In this document: in pieces, positions 35,902 through 46,609 of the stretch
How positions within the stretch are numbered: position 1 is the stretch's first letter
Layout: each line of letters opens with the position of its first letter
Assembly: GCA_006176705.1 (NCBI GenBank)
Contig: QRFJ01004873.1
Span: 1-64,000 of the forward strand
DNA length: 64,000 nt
From: Cocos nucifera
Lineage: Eukaryota; Streptophyta; Magnoliopsida; Arecales; Arecaceae
Direction: 5' to 3'
Notes under the pieces: generated by a model
Databases searched by the model: none
Told to the model about the DNA's origin: nothing
The model's input: the letters and a program-made list of their open reading frames with translations, nothing else
Program-made: the position numbers and the translations under genes

Positions 35902-37759
35902 ATGGTTCTAAAATTGTTTAGATCTGATTTTAAATTTATTTTAATTAGAAAATAAGTGATTTTAGATGTCACATGAGATGTGATCAGATCTAAAATTAGA
36001 AAAAATTAAAATTAAATAATTTGGATCTAAGATTAGAAGATATGCATGACTAGTTCTAGAATAGAATAGTTCTATAGAATAGTCTTGCATGTTTTTGATT
36101 TAATCTGATTAAATCATATTTTAGATCTTTTTATTTACTATTTTTTGATATTATAAGTGTTATAATAACATCTAAAAAATAGCAAATAAAATTATTTAAT
36201 TTTTTAATATCATATGAGATATGATTGATGCATGTCTAGACTAGTTGTAGAATAGTTCTACATAATTATCTAGATTAGAATTTATTTTGATTAGATCAAT
36301 TTAAATCTAATTTTTTAGATTATTATGAGATAATTTAGATCTGAAAATATGCATGATTTGATACATGAGATGTATGCAAAATATGCCATGATTAGATCTG
36401 ATTTATATATGAGATATATGATATAGATCTGATACTGTTTTGTAGTATTGAATGTTCCTGATTAAGGCGTTCCTCTTGGCCGTCCGATCATAAGAACGAA
36501 GAAGGGTTTAAAGGCCCTCTCTTCCCATTCGATGGGGTGTTCTTATGATGTGTAGGGGTGCTGCGTGTTCGTCCTTAATCAGAAATCCAAAACTTACTTT
36601 CTGCAAAACCCTAGATCCTGAAACCCTAGGATTTATTGTGCATATTTTATTTATGAACCCTACTTAATTAAGAATTAAGTTTATGAAATATTAATTAGGT
36701 CTAAAATTGAGAATTTCAGATCTAAGACATATTCATAATACTGGGTTCGGGCTTGGGTAGCTCAATTAGGTCTAAGCGGTTGATCAAACCGAATCAAGAG
36801 TTGGTTAGATGGGATCAACAATGCTTAAATTGACCAGCCTAATAGGATTAAGTCTGGGTCAAGATCGAGTCACGATCAAGCAAGACCTAATTAGGCTCAG
36901 AGGTTAGAGTCTGGATTGTAGGCTAACCCAATTGGTTCTGACTCAAATAATTTGGTGTCTAAGGTAAGTTTGGCACAGACGACCGACTGGTTTTTAATTG
37001 GAAGCTACTCGACCTGAATGCATTCTTGTACGAGTTAATGGCATATTCCTTCCACCGGTCTCACTTACCTGGCCATATCTGTTGACACAGTTCTGATCTG
37101 AGGTGGTCAATAATCCGAGCTAACCCATGCCACTAGGTTAGTCATAATTGTTATGACTAAGCCAAGTCTAGTTTAATGAGACCTGAATCAATTCTCCCTA
37201 AGAAAAGATTAAGTCTGAGGTCTTCCACCATTGTAGATGTGCGGGCCCTTCCCGGGGTTGATTGTTCTCGGCTGGATACAGTGGCTCAGTTGCACCGGAA
37301 AGATGCAACCATGTCTATTAGGCATTGGATGCTATGGGCTGGAGGATGAGTTGGGCTCAATATTTCGGATACGGTGAGAGACTCAATTAGGAACCCAGTC
37401 TATGCAAATGGTGGGTCTGACTTAACTAAGGAGTGGATCAATATTTCCGGATACGGTGAGATTCATGAATTAGAGACCAAGTTTGGGTGCACCATGATTA
37501 GAGAATCATTGAACAAGAGTTGTTCACTCATTGGCTAACCCATCACCAATAACTGTTAGGTGAGGTGATGAGTCAGTTGGTGAGACCGCACCACCCACTA
37601 GAAATCATTAATCATGGAGATTTTCGCATCTCTACAGAGGGAGTGTAGGGATCCGAGAAAATAGTGGGAGCTAATTTATTTAAAAATAAAATTCCTAAAT
37701 AAATTGGTCAAGTCATAATTACAGTATCTAACTAGAATCTTTGACTCTCTACAGGAAAA
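35902..37759 (+). other. Leader of element F
   Basis: 1.86 kb without a sustained reading frame. It holds the stem structure (36458-36582) and, towards gag, a short direct repeat: ATATTTC followed by GGATACGGTGAG near 37362 and again near 37443. Confidence 0.88.
36458..36582 (+). other. Leader stem structure, F copy
   Basis: Outer arms CTGATTAAGG (36458-36467) and CCTTAATCAG (36573-36582). Inner arms ATCATAAGAAC (36487-36497) and GTTCTTATGAT (36539-36549). Inside the inner loop GAAGAAGGG faces CCCTCTCTTC, allowing a third helix. It begins about 570 nt downstream of the primer-binding site. Confidence 0.75.
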
Positions 37760-38635
37760 ATGTCTGCGTCCAACCCATTAGCACGTATCCTGACACACAT
37801 AGACTGACCGGACCCAATTATAAAGATTGGCTCAGGAACTACAAAATTATTTTGGGTTTCGAGAAGTTAACCCATGTTTTGGACCAGGACCCTCCCACCT
37901 TACCAGCCCGTCCATCCTGTTGAACAGAGAGCGTCTCTGGAAAAAATGGATTAGACGAAGATAATAAGGCCAGATATTACATGTTGGGCTCGATGTCTGA
38001 TGAGCTCCAGCGCCAACATGAAGATATCGGGACTGCTCGCCAAATGTTGGCTCACCTGCAGGAGATGTTTGGTGAACAGAGTCGCGCAGCCAAATATCAA
38101 GTCACGAAATGACTTTTTAAGGCTAAGATGCGTGATGGGCAGTCAGTCCAAGATCACTGTCTGACAATGATCAAGGACATGGAAGAGCTTGAGAAGCTCG
38201 GTGTGAAGTTGGACTTGGACCTGCAGAACGATATTATTCTGCAATCCTTGACTGATGCATATGGGCAATTCATCATGAATTACCACATGCATAAACTTCA
38301 AGAATTCCTTGGCCGAATTAATGAATATGCTGGTTACCGCTGAGCTTTCTATGAAAGGTTCTAAAGGCTCAGTTCTTGCTATGGAAATGGACTTCTTCCA
38401 AAAGAAAGTCTTATGGAAAGAAAAAGAAGTCTGTGAAAAAGCAAAAGGTGGAAGGATCAAAGAAGAAGAAGGCAGAAGCCGAAGAAAAAGGTCGATGGCA
38501 AAGGAAAGTGTTTCCATTGCAACAGCGACGGCCATTGGAAGCGGAACTGTCCTACTTACCTGGCCACCCTGAAGAACAAGAAGGAAGGTCCTTCTGGAGG
38601 TATGCTCATTATTCGAGCAAAACGTGAATGCCAAA
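37760..38635 (+). pseudogene. gag: gag of element F (frameshifted)
   Basis: It opens MSASNPLARIL at 37760, then loses a base relative to A (CCTTGACACC against CCTGACACA), and homology switches frame (THRLTGPNYKDWLRNYKIILGFEKLTHVLDQD). Later pieces include MRDGQSVQDHCLTMIKDMEELEKLGVKLD (38128 on). A CGA-to-TGA stop sits near 38108. The zinc knuckle (38509-38550) is intact: CFHC, then four residues, His, four residues, Cys. Gag is therefore only mildly damaged: about two frameshifts and two stops. Confidence 0.88.
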
Positions 38636-39496
38636 ATGACCTAGGGATAGTCCAAACGATAGATATCTATGGCACCTGAGATTAGGTCATATAGCAGAAG
38701 ATAGGATCAACAAATTGGAGAAAAATGGGCTATTGAGTCCATTGACTTTGAGTCATATCCAACTTGTGAATCTTGTCTTCAAGGCAAAATGACTAAACTC
38801 CCTTTTGTTGGACATGGGGAGAGGGCCACAGATCTCCTTGCCCTAGTACATACTACAGATGTGTGCGGCCCATTTGATGTGCCGGCTAGAGGCAATTTTG
38901 TCTACTTCATTACCTTTACCGATGATCTGTCTAGGTATGGGTATGTGTATCTTATGAGACACAAGTCTGAAGCCTTTGAAAAGTTCAAAGAATTCAGACA
39001 TGAAGTAGAAAAACAAAACTGGAAAAACCCATTAAGGTTCTTCGATCAGATCGAGGAGGTGAATACCTTAGCCGGGAATTCCTAGACTATCTCAAGGAAA
39101 ATGGCATAGTCTCTCAATGGACTCCACCAGGAACACCTCAACTCAACGGGGTTTCAGAATGGAGAAATCGGACTCTATTGGATATGGTTCGATCCATGAT
39201 GAGCTTCACAGACCTCCCTGATTTTCCTTTGGGGACACTCATTGTTAACTTCAATTCTATCTACTGAATAGGGTTCCCTCTAAAACCGTTCCTACCACAC
39301 CGTATGAGATATGGCACGGTAAGAAACCAAGTCTGAGTCATCTCAGAATTTGGGGTTGTCCGGCTCATGTCAAAAGACAACAAGCGGACAAGTTAGAGTT
39401 TAGGTCCATTCAGAGCTCGATTCATAGGATATCCTAAAGAGTCATTAGGATACTATTTCTACATTCCAGAAGACCACAATGTGATTGTGAGTCGAC
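38636..39496 (+). pseudogene. pol: pre-integrase and integrase region of element F (frameshifted)
   Basis: It starts just after a deletion scar near 38610 that removes the protease: sequence matching A at about 12190 joins directly to sequence matching A at about 12590. The open piece 38789-39085 contains KLPFVGHGER, the integrase first Asp in a block with a 3-base insertion (HTTDVCGP), FTDDLSRYGY and MRHKSEAFEKF. An extra A near 39015 shifts the frame before LRSDxGGEY. The TPPGTPQLNGVSEWRNR block and PYEIWHGKK follow in other frames. Confidence 0.87.
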
Positions 39497-41305
39497 ATGC
39501 CATCTTTCTTGAAAAATAGTTTATTCAAGATAGCGGCATTGGAAAATAGATTCAAGCTTGATGAGAAAGTCTCACAAGTGGAACGAGCTAAGGACCAATT
39601 GGAACCAAATCAGGTTGAGCCAATAAGAACACTACCTCCTCCACCTCGTAGATCGGAAAGAGTTTCCCGTCCCCCTGAAAGATACTTAGGTATTATTTCA
39701 GAGGATGTAGAGGAAATGTTCCTCGTAGGTAATGGTGCTCATGGTGATGATCCCAAAACCTACAACGAGGCGATATCAGATATCGACTCCGAGAAATGGC
39801 TAGAGGCAATGCAGTCAGAAATTGACTCGATGCACTCAAACCAAGTCTGGACCTTGGTAGATCCACCAGAAGGTATAGTACCTATTGGATGTAAATGGAT
39901 CTTCAAGAGAAAGATTGGTGCAGATGGGAATGTGGAGACATTCAAGGCTAGACTGGTGGCAAAAGGTTATAGTCAACGCGAAGGCATTGACTATCAGGAT
40001 ACCTTTTCCCCAGTAGCTATGCTAAAATCCATCCGCACATTGCTTGCTGTTGCAGCCTATTTCGATTATGAAATATGGCAAATGGACGTGAAAACGGCAT
40101 TCCTAAATGGATATCTTGAGGAAGATATCTATATGGAACAGCCGCTAGGTTTCACATCCAGTGATACTGATCACAAGGTTTGCAAGCTGCAAAGGTCCAT
40201 ATATGGACTTAAGCAAGCATCTCGGAGCTGGAACACTCGTTTCAATGATGTGATCAAAAAGTTTGGTTTCATCAAAAATGAAGAGGAACCATGTGTTTTC
40301 AAAAAGGTCAGTGGGAGCGCTGTTGTCTTCCTCGTATTGTACGTGGATGACATCCTCCTTATTGGGAATGATATTCCCATGTTGACATCAGTCAAGATGT
40401 GGTTGTCCAAGGAATTCTCCATGAAAGACCTAGGTGAAGCATCCTTTATTCTAGGAATTAAGGTCTATAGGGATAGACCGAATAGGATGCTAGGACTTTC
40501 ACAGAAGATGTACATAGAGGAAGTACTAAAGAGGTTTAGTATGGAAAACTCTAAGAGGGGATTAATACCCTTCAGACATGGTATTCATCTTTCCAAGAAG
40601 ATGTGCCCCAGCACACCTGAGGAAATAGAACGCATGAGCAAGATCCCTTATGCTTCTGCAATAGGGAGCCTCATGTATGCCATGCTATGTACACGACCTG
40701 ATATAGCCCATGCTGTGAGTGTCACAAGCAGATATCAGTCAAATCCAGGTGAAGAACACTGGACTTCTGTGAAATGTATCCTTAAGTACTTGAGAAGAAC
40801 TAAGGATATGATGTTGGTCTTTGGTAACGGAGAACTCCAAGTCCAGGGATACACAGACTCGGATTTCATGTCCGATATAGATGATCGAAAGTCGACATCT
40901 GGAAGTCTGTTTGTGTGCAATGGTGGAGCTGTCAGCTGGAAGAGTTCCAAGCAAACGGTGATAGCAGATTCCACCATGGAAGCAGAATATATCGCTGCAT
41001 CAGAGGCTGCAAAGGAAGCATTCTGGTACAAGAAGTTTGCTGCAGAAATTGGAGTAATGCCATCAGATGCCATTCCTCTATACTGCGACAACAATGGCGC
41101 CATAGCCCTTGCTAAGGAGCCGAGGTCTCACCAGAAATCCAAGCATATTGAGCGGCGATACCACCTCATCCGCGATTACCTTGAAAAGGTTACGTCGAGG
41201 TCAAGAGAGTCAACTCCGCAGATAATGTGGCAGACCCACTTACAAAGCCGTTGGGCCAGCAGAAGATCGAAGCCCACCTTGAGAAGATGGGACTTAGACT
41301 TGTAG
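39497..41305 (+). CDS. pol: Reverse transcriptase-RNase H of element F (open, 602 codons)
   Basis: The best-preserved coding stretch in the window. Residues 1-20 and 565-602 are out of frame with the family and are artefacts of flanking frameshifts; genuine homology runs from LDEKVSQ (21) to YLEK (564). RT spans about 110-345, with MDVKTAF (catalytic Asp197) and YVDD at 282-285 (40340-40351). RNase H spans about 450-564, with Asp454 (YTDSDF), Glu497 (AEYIAASE), Asp531 (LYCDNN) and Asp560 near KHIERRYHLIRD. It would copy element RNA to DNA and degrade the template in cytoplasmic particles. No protease remains to release it, and a 1-base loss near 41183 cuts the natural ADPLTKPL tail. Confidence 0.93.
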   Translation: MPSFLKNSLFKIAALENRFKLDEKVSQVERAKDQLEPNQVEPIRTLPPPPRRSERVSRPPERYLGIISEDVEEMFLVGNGAHGDDPKTYNEAISDIDSEKWLEAMQSEIDSMHSNQVWTLVDPPEGIVPIGCKWIFKRKIGADGNVETFKARLVAKGYSQREGIDYQDTFSPVAMLKSIRTLLAVAAYFDYEIWQMDVKTAFLNGYLEEDIYMEQPLGFTSSDTDHKVCKLQRSIYGLKQASRSWNTRFNDVIKKFGFIKNEEEPCVFKKVSGSAVVFLVLYVDDILLIGNDIPMLTSVKMWLSKEFSMKDLGEASFILGIKVYRDRPNRMLGLSQKMYIEEVLKRFSMENSKRGLIPFRHGIHLSKKMCPSTPEEIERMSKIPYASAIGSLMYAMLCTRPDIAHAVSVTSRYQSNPGEEHWTSVKCILKYLRRTKDMMLVFGNGELQVQGYTDSDFMSDIDDRKSTSGSLFVCNGGAVSWKSSKQTVIADSTMEAEYIAASEAAKEAFWYKKFAAEIGVMPSDAIPLYCDNNGAIALAKEPRSHQKSKHIERRYHLIRDYLEKVTSRSRESTPQIMWQTHLQSRWASRRSKPTLRRWDLDL

Positions 41306-41320
41306 CCAATTGGCTTTAGG

Positions 41321-41333
41321 ACAAGTGGGAGAT
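41321..41333 (+). other. Polypurine tract of element F
   Basis: ACAAGTGGGAGAT lies between the natural pol stop (41319) and the LTR start TGTTAG at 41334. Confidence 0.8.
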
Positions 41334-43624
41334 TGTTAGATATATGTGCCCTAGAAGCCAGAATTGGCTGACACTTGTAATACACTTCTAGGGGCAAAAT
41401 TATAATTTTGACTAAAATCAATAAATGGGTTATTTTCTATCACATATGTGTATTTAGTGTCTGTGATACATCCTTTGAGTTAATGGTAATGATAATTCAT
41501 ATTTTCAAGAGTTGAAAATTTAAGACATGAATAATCATTATTAACTCATAAATTGCTCCCGACCATAGGATCATCACGAGGATGGTGATTGATCCGGAAG
41601 GTTGGTGTACAATCGCTTCTCTTTAGTAGATGAGTCTTGAGTCTACGGTGTGGAGACACCGGAGCGAGAGTACAGGTACTCGTTAGAGAACGAGGGCACT
41701 GAGCGTGACCACCTCGAGTAGTCATTAGGGAGTCTACCTTCTCGTCAATGACTGACTCGATGCTGCAGTAGTGTGTCTGGTTCTTTGACCTGAGATGCAT
41801 CGGCAGTTCACCTTGAGGGTGTTATAGTTTGACTACACCATTACTCGGTCTCCTAGCCATATGGAACCCTGAGGTGTATGTTGGCTATAGCATGTTCATT
41901 GTAGGAACTGGATTGCATCAAAGATGGAATCTATCTACCTCGGTGGTAGAGGAGCAGCCCTATGATAATCATGAGAATCAAGTCCAGAAGCCCATGGCCA
42001 TGGCAGAGTGAAATAATAGAAAGAGTTTCTATTTAGATTTTCACATTGGACTCGAATCGAATGATTACATCATATGACAGAGACTAGGGTTTGACGAGTT
42101 CACCCTTAACCCTAATCTGATCGGGGCTCAAGATAGAAGAACTGAATCACACAGGTAGCTGCACCAAGAGGTTCGCATTCAGCTCTGATGGGTTGCCACC
42201 ATATACTGCTAGGTGTCACTGGTGGATTTTGGGAGCAATTAGAATGATTTAGATGATCGATCATTCTAGCTGTTCGAATCAGAAGAGTTCTGATCCATCG
42301 AAAGGAGTTTCGATGATGTCGATGATAGAGATCATGACATATCCCATTACCATACAGAACTGAACCTAACTGGGTCACACAAACAAGGGTTTGAATCTGG
42401 TGATCATCAATTGAACTGATCTAGTTCAATTGATCTGAATGAGATTCAATTAGGTTCAAGGAAATCGTGCTAGCACTCGATTGAACCTAACGTTCTTCTT
42501 TTGCTATCATAAATAAGTTGTCCTGTCTGAGCCAAAGGAGTTTGTGCTCAATCAGAGGCCTTCATATGGTCTGACTGGAGGTTGTCCAAGTCAGAAATAG
42601 GTTGTCTTATTTTGTAAGACATTACCTGCCATTTTTGGTCACCTGCCATTTTCTTGTTCTTTGACTTTGGTCAAAAGTCTACCTTTGACTGGTCAAACGT
42701 TGACCATTGACACTTTGACTTTTGACCACATGTCATGCACCTATTGGAGAGCTGGTGGGGGCCTGTCCCCCTGCCAGAACCTGGCAAGGAGAAGGGCGCA
42801 CGCCACCCTAGGCGTGTGCCCAAGTTGGAGGCGCCTAGGAGTCCTTGTTGGACAAGGACTCCATCTCCTTTTTGGATTCCAATTAGAGTTCTTCTAAGAA
42901 CCAACTTTGACTGGTCTTAGGCGCCCTCTAAGGAGGAATCCAGGGGTCTCTATTCCCACCAATCAGATTTAGATCTGATTTCACAAAGGGTTGTGATTGG
43001 TTGGGAAGAAGAGGAGTTGGATCATAGCTAGTCTATAAATAAGACCCTGTATCCAACTCAGATTAAAAAAAAAGAGATATGATGAGATCATAGTTTCCCC
43101 ATGCCCCAAGGCTGCCTCTCCCCTCCCTCTCCATGCCAAACCACCTTCTCCCCTTGCTCTCCACGTCCAAAAGGAGTTTTGGACCTTGGTTGGTGCGATT
43201 CAGATCAAAGAAAGGCGATCAAAAGTAAGAAGGCTGCGCTGCTGCAAAGGACGACTGCTCATCTTCAAAAAGAGTTTTGAAGATCCTCCAGATCAGATCC
43301 AGATCTGATTTTTGGAGGCAATAGAGAAGAAGAGAATCTCTAGATCCAACCCGAGTGGATACCGATAGAGGCCAGGCGCTTGCGTGGCTAAGATCCAGAA
43401 CCTTCCGCTGCAAATAGGATCATCAACAGGGTAATAGGATTACCCAGATCAGGTAAATTATATTTGATTTAATTTATCTTTTAATTTTATTTTATTAAAA
43501 TAGTAAGAATCAGATCTGAAATATATCAAGATCTGATTGGGATCAAGAGAAAAATTTTTGAAATATATCTCTTGATCTGATTAGATCTAAACGAACCTGG
43601 ACAGAAAAATCAGGATTCCCTTCA
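41334..43624 (+). repeat. 3' LTR of element F
   Basis: 2291 bp. It carries the same regulatory layout as the 5' LTR: W-box cluster 42661-42727, hairpin 42838-42862, TATA box 43034-43041. The right terminus TTCA is followed by AGAAC. Confidence 0.95.
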
Positions 43625-43629
43625 AGAAC

Positions 43630-44074
43630 TAGATACACTACTGCAGCATCGAGTCAGTCATCAATGAGAAGATAGACTTTCTTATGACTGCTCGAGGTGG
43701 TCATGTTCATTGCTCTCGTTCTCTAACGAGTACCCATACTCTCGTTCTGATGTCTCCATACCATAGACTTAAGACTCATCTATCATAAGAAAATGATCGT
43801 ACACCAACCTTCTGGATCGATCACCATCCTCATGATGATCCTACGGTCGGAAGCAGTTTATGAGTTAATTATAAAAATTTATCTTAAATTTTTAACTCTT
43901 GAAAATATGAATTATCATTACCATTAACTCAAAGAATATATCATAGATATTTTAAATACAAACTATGATAGAAAATAATATTTTTATTAATTTATAGTTA
44001 AAATTATAAAAATTATCCTTAGAAGAGTATTACAAGTGTTTAGCCAATCTGACTTTTAGGGCATACATCTAACA
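43630..44074 (-). repeat. 5' LTR of element C, proximal (U3-side) part
   Basis: It continues the C LTR after F and its target duplication and ends TCTAACA at 44074, the reverse of TGTTAGA. With 31774-33594 the C LTR totals about 2266 bp, close to the J LTR (2268 bp). Confidence 0.9.
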
Positions 44075-44516
44075 CTTAAGGCTTGGTCCAATAAGGTCTT
44101 AAGGTGGTTAACTCATGTATGGATCAGATTTTGATCCAGGAGATGAGAGCATGGAAGACATGGGTGTGCATAGGCTCGATTAGTGCTTTCATGTATTAGG
44201 TTAGTCTAAAGAAGTTTTTTAGCTAGAGTTTGGGTTTATTAGGGTTCATGTGGTATACAAGAAATCTTAGGATATATAAACTTAGGTATTGTAATCTTTA
44301 CAAGAGAGTGGAATCAATATACAGCTTTTCTCCCTAACTCTTTTCTCTTTTTTCTCTCTGATTCCAATGTCAAGCCCTAGGTGTCGTCATCAACTTTTGC
44401 TCTTCTTCATATTTTTGGATTAACATGTAGGTTCATGTAAGAGATCTGATCTACAATTATGGTTTCAAGCAGTCGTAGGCATAACAATTGATATCAAAGC
44501 AGTACCGATTATTCCA
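44075..44516 (+). repeat. 5' LTR of element G, right half
   Basis: It aligns with 47070-47512 of the 3' LTR and ends ...TTCCAACA. TATA box TATATAAA at 44273-44280. Confidence 0.88.
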
Positions 44517-44518
44517 AC

Positions 44519-44531
44519 ACTTGGTATCAGA
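44519..44531 (+). other. Primer-binding site of element G
   Basis: TTGGTATCAGAGCC begins just after the LTR end and contains the full tRNA-Met-complementary consensus. Confidence 0.92.
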
Positions 44532-44713
44532 GCCTGATTGAGCGTGAAGGAGAAAGAAGATCAAGCTTCAGCAGAGATCAGCAGCAAGGTTCAGATCTAT
44601 AATTTTTTCTAGGTTTCATGTGGAAGGAAGTGATCTAAGGGCTACTATCCACCGTCCCTAATCAAGATAATTTTTAGATCTACTTGTTGGCTAATTTTTG
44701 ATTCGATTTAATC

Positions 44714-45500
44714 ATGAAGAATAGTGGATTGAAGATAAAATTTGAAAAGTTTGATGGAAAGGATAGTTTCATGATGTGGAAGGTTAGGATAGAGGATCTA
44801 CTGATTCAGATGAGGCTAGATTTGGCCTTGGAGGATAGGTCGGAGGAGATGATAGACAAGGAGTGAAAGTCCATAGAAAAAAGGGCATGTGCCATGATTA
44901 GAGCTTGTCTGGCAGATGAGGTGCTGTATGGCATGTTAAAGAAGACACCCAAGGGTTTGTAATTAAGGTTACATTAGTTGTACATGGAGAAGAACATGTA
45001 TAATAAGTTGGTGCTAAAGAAGCAACTGTATAGCCTTCGGATGTAGGAGGGTGAGGATGTTGTGGGACATATTCAACAATTCGATCGGATGAGCATGGAC
45101 TTGCTCAACATTGGAGTGAAGCTCGAAGAGGAGGACAAGAGTTTATTGCTGCTATGTTCGCTATCCGAAAGCTTCGATCCGTTGGTAACTACGCTGCTGT
45201 ATGGTAAGGAGACACTGGTGTATAAGGAGATCATATCTGTGCTAAGGTCCAACAAGTAGTGAAAATGGATGATGAAGAGGAAGATCTTCCAGGAGGATCT
45301 CATGGTGTTAGAGAGGCCCAGGCAAGAAAAGAAAAAGGGTTAGTAAAGGGGCAGTAAGGGATCCAAGAAGTGCTTTAAGTGTGGTGAAGTAGGGCACTTT
45401 AAGCGAGAATGTCCACTTTGGAAGAAGTGTAAGAGAGGAAAAAAATTAGATTTCATCATTTTAGTCACTAAATGTGAAGAGTCGGATGAGCTCTTGGTGG
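44714..45500 (+). pseudogene. gag: gag of element G (stops, intact zinc knuckle)
   Basis: From the ATG at 44714 one frame carries KFEKFDGKDSFMMWKVRIEDLLIQ, then RACAMIRACLADEVLYGML, LKKQLYSLRM, and (45062-45259) the block VGHIQQFDRMSMDLLNIGVKLEEEDKSLLLLCSLSESF. The same frame, 219 codons after the start, has an intact CX2CX4HX4C zinc knuckle (45371-45412, CFKCGEVGHFKREC). At least five stop codons interrupt it, mostly TAG or TGA at former Trp or Gln codons. Capsid protein; this copy is not translatable in full. Confidence 0.85.
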
Positions 45501-46596
45501 TTTCAGAGGAGCCTGTGGGATGCAGTATATTCAAAATAGTTTCGAAGGGATTCGTGGAGTGCGGAGGATTTGAAGGAGTAGCGACTGTATTTAAAGTGCA
45601 GCGGCTGGCTCAATAGTACAGCATTGAATGGTTAGCCTTAAGGGACTCAGTTTTAGAGTTAGCTTCTATGACATCAGGAGGACTTCAATTTTAGATGGAG
45701 CATCAGATAGAGGTGGCTTTACAAGTGGAGAGAGTTTTGACACTAGTTTGGAGTAGAGGAGTGTAGGAGGATCAATATCCTAGCACCAATGCTGGAGATG
45801 CATGGTTTCAAGTGGAGCAGCACGTGCAGAAGGATAGGCGAAGTTTTGAGAAAACCGTATCAGGGTATGCAGTGGGTGTCAGCATAGGATTGCTACAGAT
45901 TCTCCATGAAAGTCCAAGACAAATGATGCAGCTGCAAAGTAGAAGGGTGTTTACAACTCCAAGGGTGGTGTATAGGTGCAAGCCAAAGTCTTCAGTGGTG
46001 GAGGCAGTCATCCCAAAAGCCTTAGAGGAATCTCAGTAGTTGAAGAAAGATGGTAGTGGTAAGGTGTGGGGAAGCAAGGTAAAGTAGTGGAGGTAGGGAG
46101 AAATAGATTGAGTGGTAGCAATCCCTCATTCCATTCTTCTTTCATTCTCAAGTAGCAAGGAGCTTAACAAATGGATAAACCCTAGAAGTCAGGGACTCCC
46201 TTACCTTCCCACCCATATTCTTTGCCTATTCTAACATCCCTTAGCATTAATCCAGCAGCGAAGGTAGAGCTCGATAGTCCAGTGGCCATTGATCTTGTCG
46301 ATCCACTCGCTTCATGAAAATCTGGATATGCATGCCATAGAAGCCCCCTACTAATCTAATCGAAAGGGGGGGGGGTGAGAGGTAAAAGCTGTTGGTTGAA
46401 GGCACAGGTAATGAATAGGCTTGTTTTGGCATGCATACATGGGAGGAGGCACCAAAGGAGCTTAGCCTAGAATGTTTGGTTTGTTAAGTTAGGTAAAGAG
46501 ACCAAATGCCTACACCTCACAAGTAGCTGTCAGGATGTGCATCGATAGTAGGATCATGCAGGAGAACATTGCCAAGTGTGTCAAGGCCTAGACGCA
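45501..46596 (+). other. Unassigned internal sequence of element G
   Basis: This stretch lies between the gag end and the purine tract. Short open frames exist (for example 45812-46039), but none shows protease, integrase, RT or RNase H motifs. A run of ten G sits at 46366-46375. It may be captured or rearranged sequence replacing pol. I do not recognise a function. Confidence 0.6.
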
Positions 46597-46609
46597 CCAA
46601 AGTGGAGAT

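Larger units (their letters stand above)
33595..43624 (+). mobile_element. Element F: full-length, young Angela-type Copia with AGAAC target duplication
   Basis: A 10.03-kb element with LTRs 33595-35886 and 41334-43624, flanked by AGAAC (33590-33594 and 43625-43629). The flanks join into an uninterrupted C LTR. The two LTRs differ at roughly 40 sites by eye, about 98% identity, which makes it one of the younger insertions. Primer-binding site, leader, gag, integrase, RT-RNase H and purine tract are present. The protease is missing through an internal deletion near 38610, and gag and integrase carry frameshifts, so F is non-autonomous despite an open RT-RNase H frame. Confidence 0.96.
27597..44074 (-). 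mobile_element. Element C: minus-strand Angela-type retrotransposon, hosts A and F
   Basis: On the minus strand: 5' LTR (44074-43630 and 33594-31774, split by F), a decayed primer-binding site, leader (about 31759-29867), gag, protease, and integrase down to 27597, where A cuts it. RT, RNase H and the 3' LTR must lie left of the window beyond A. C is inserted in the 5' LTR of G, which resumes at CTTAA (44075). Its LTR middle region differs from that of F and matches element J, so C and J form one subfamily. It is one of the more decayed copies. Confidence 0.88.

Noticed and set aside
39497..39556. Start Met at 39497 as the true start of RT
   Set aside because: The first ~20 codons are out of frame with the homologous integrase tail. 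Pol is normally made as one polyprotein, so this ATG is an accident of a frameshift.
46366..46375. Run of ten G as a functional tract (purine tract or quadruplex)
   Set aside because: A single homopolymer run with no LTR following it; the real purine tract is at 46598-46609. It may also be a sequencing length error.
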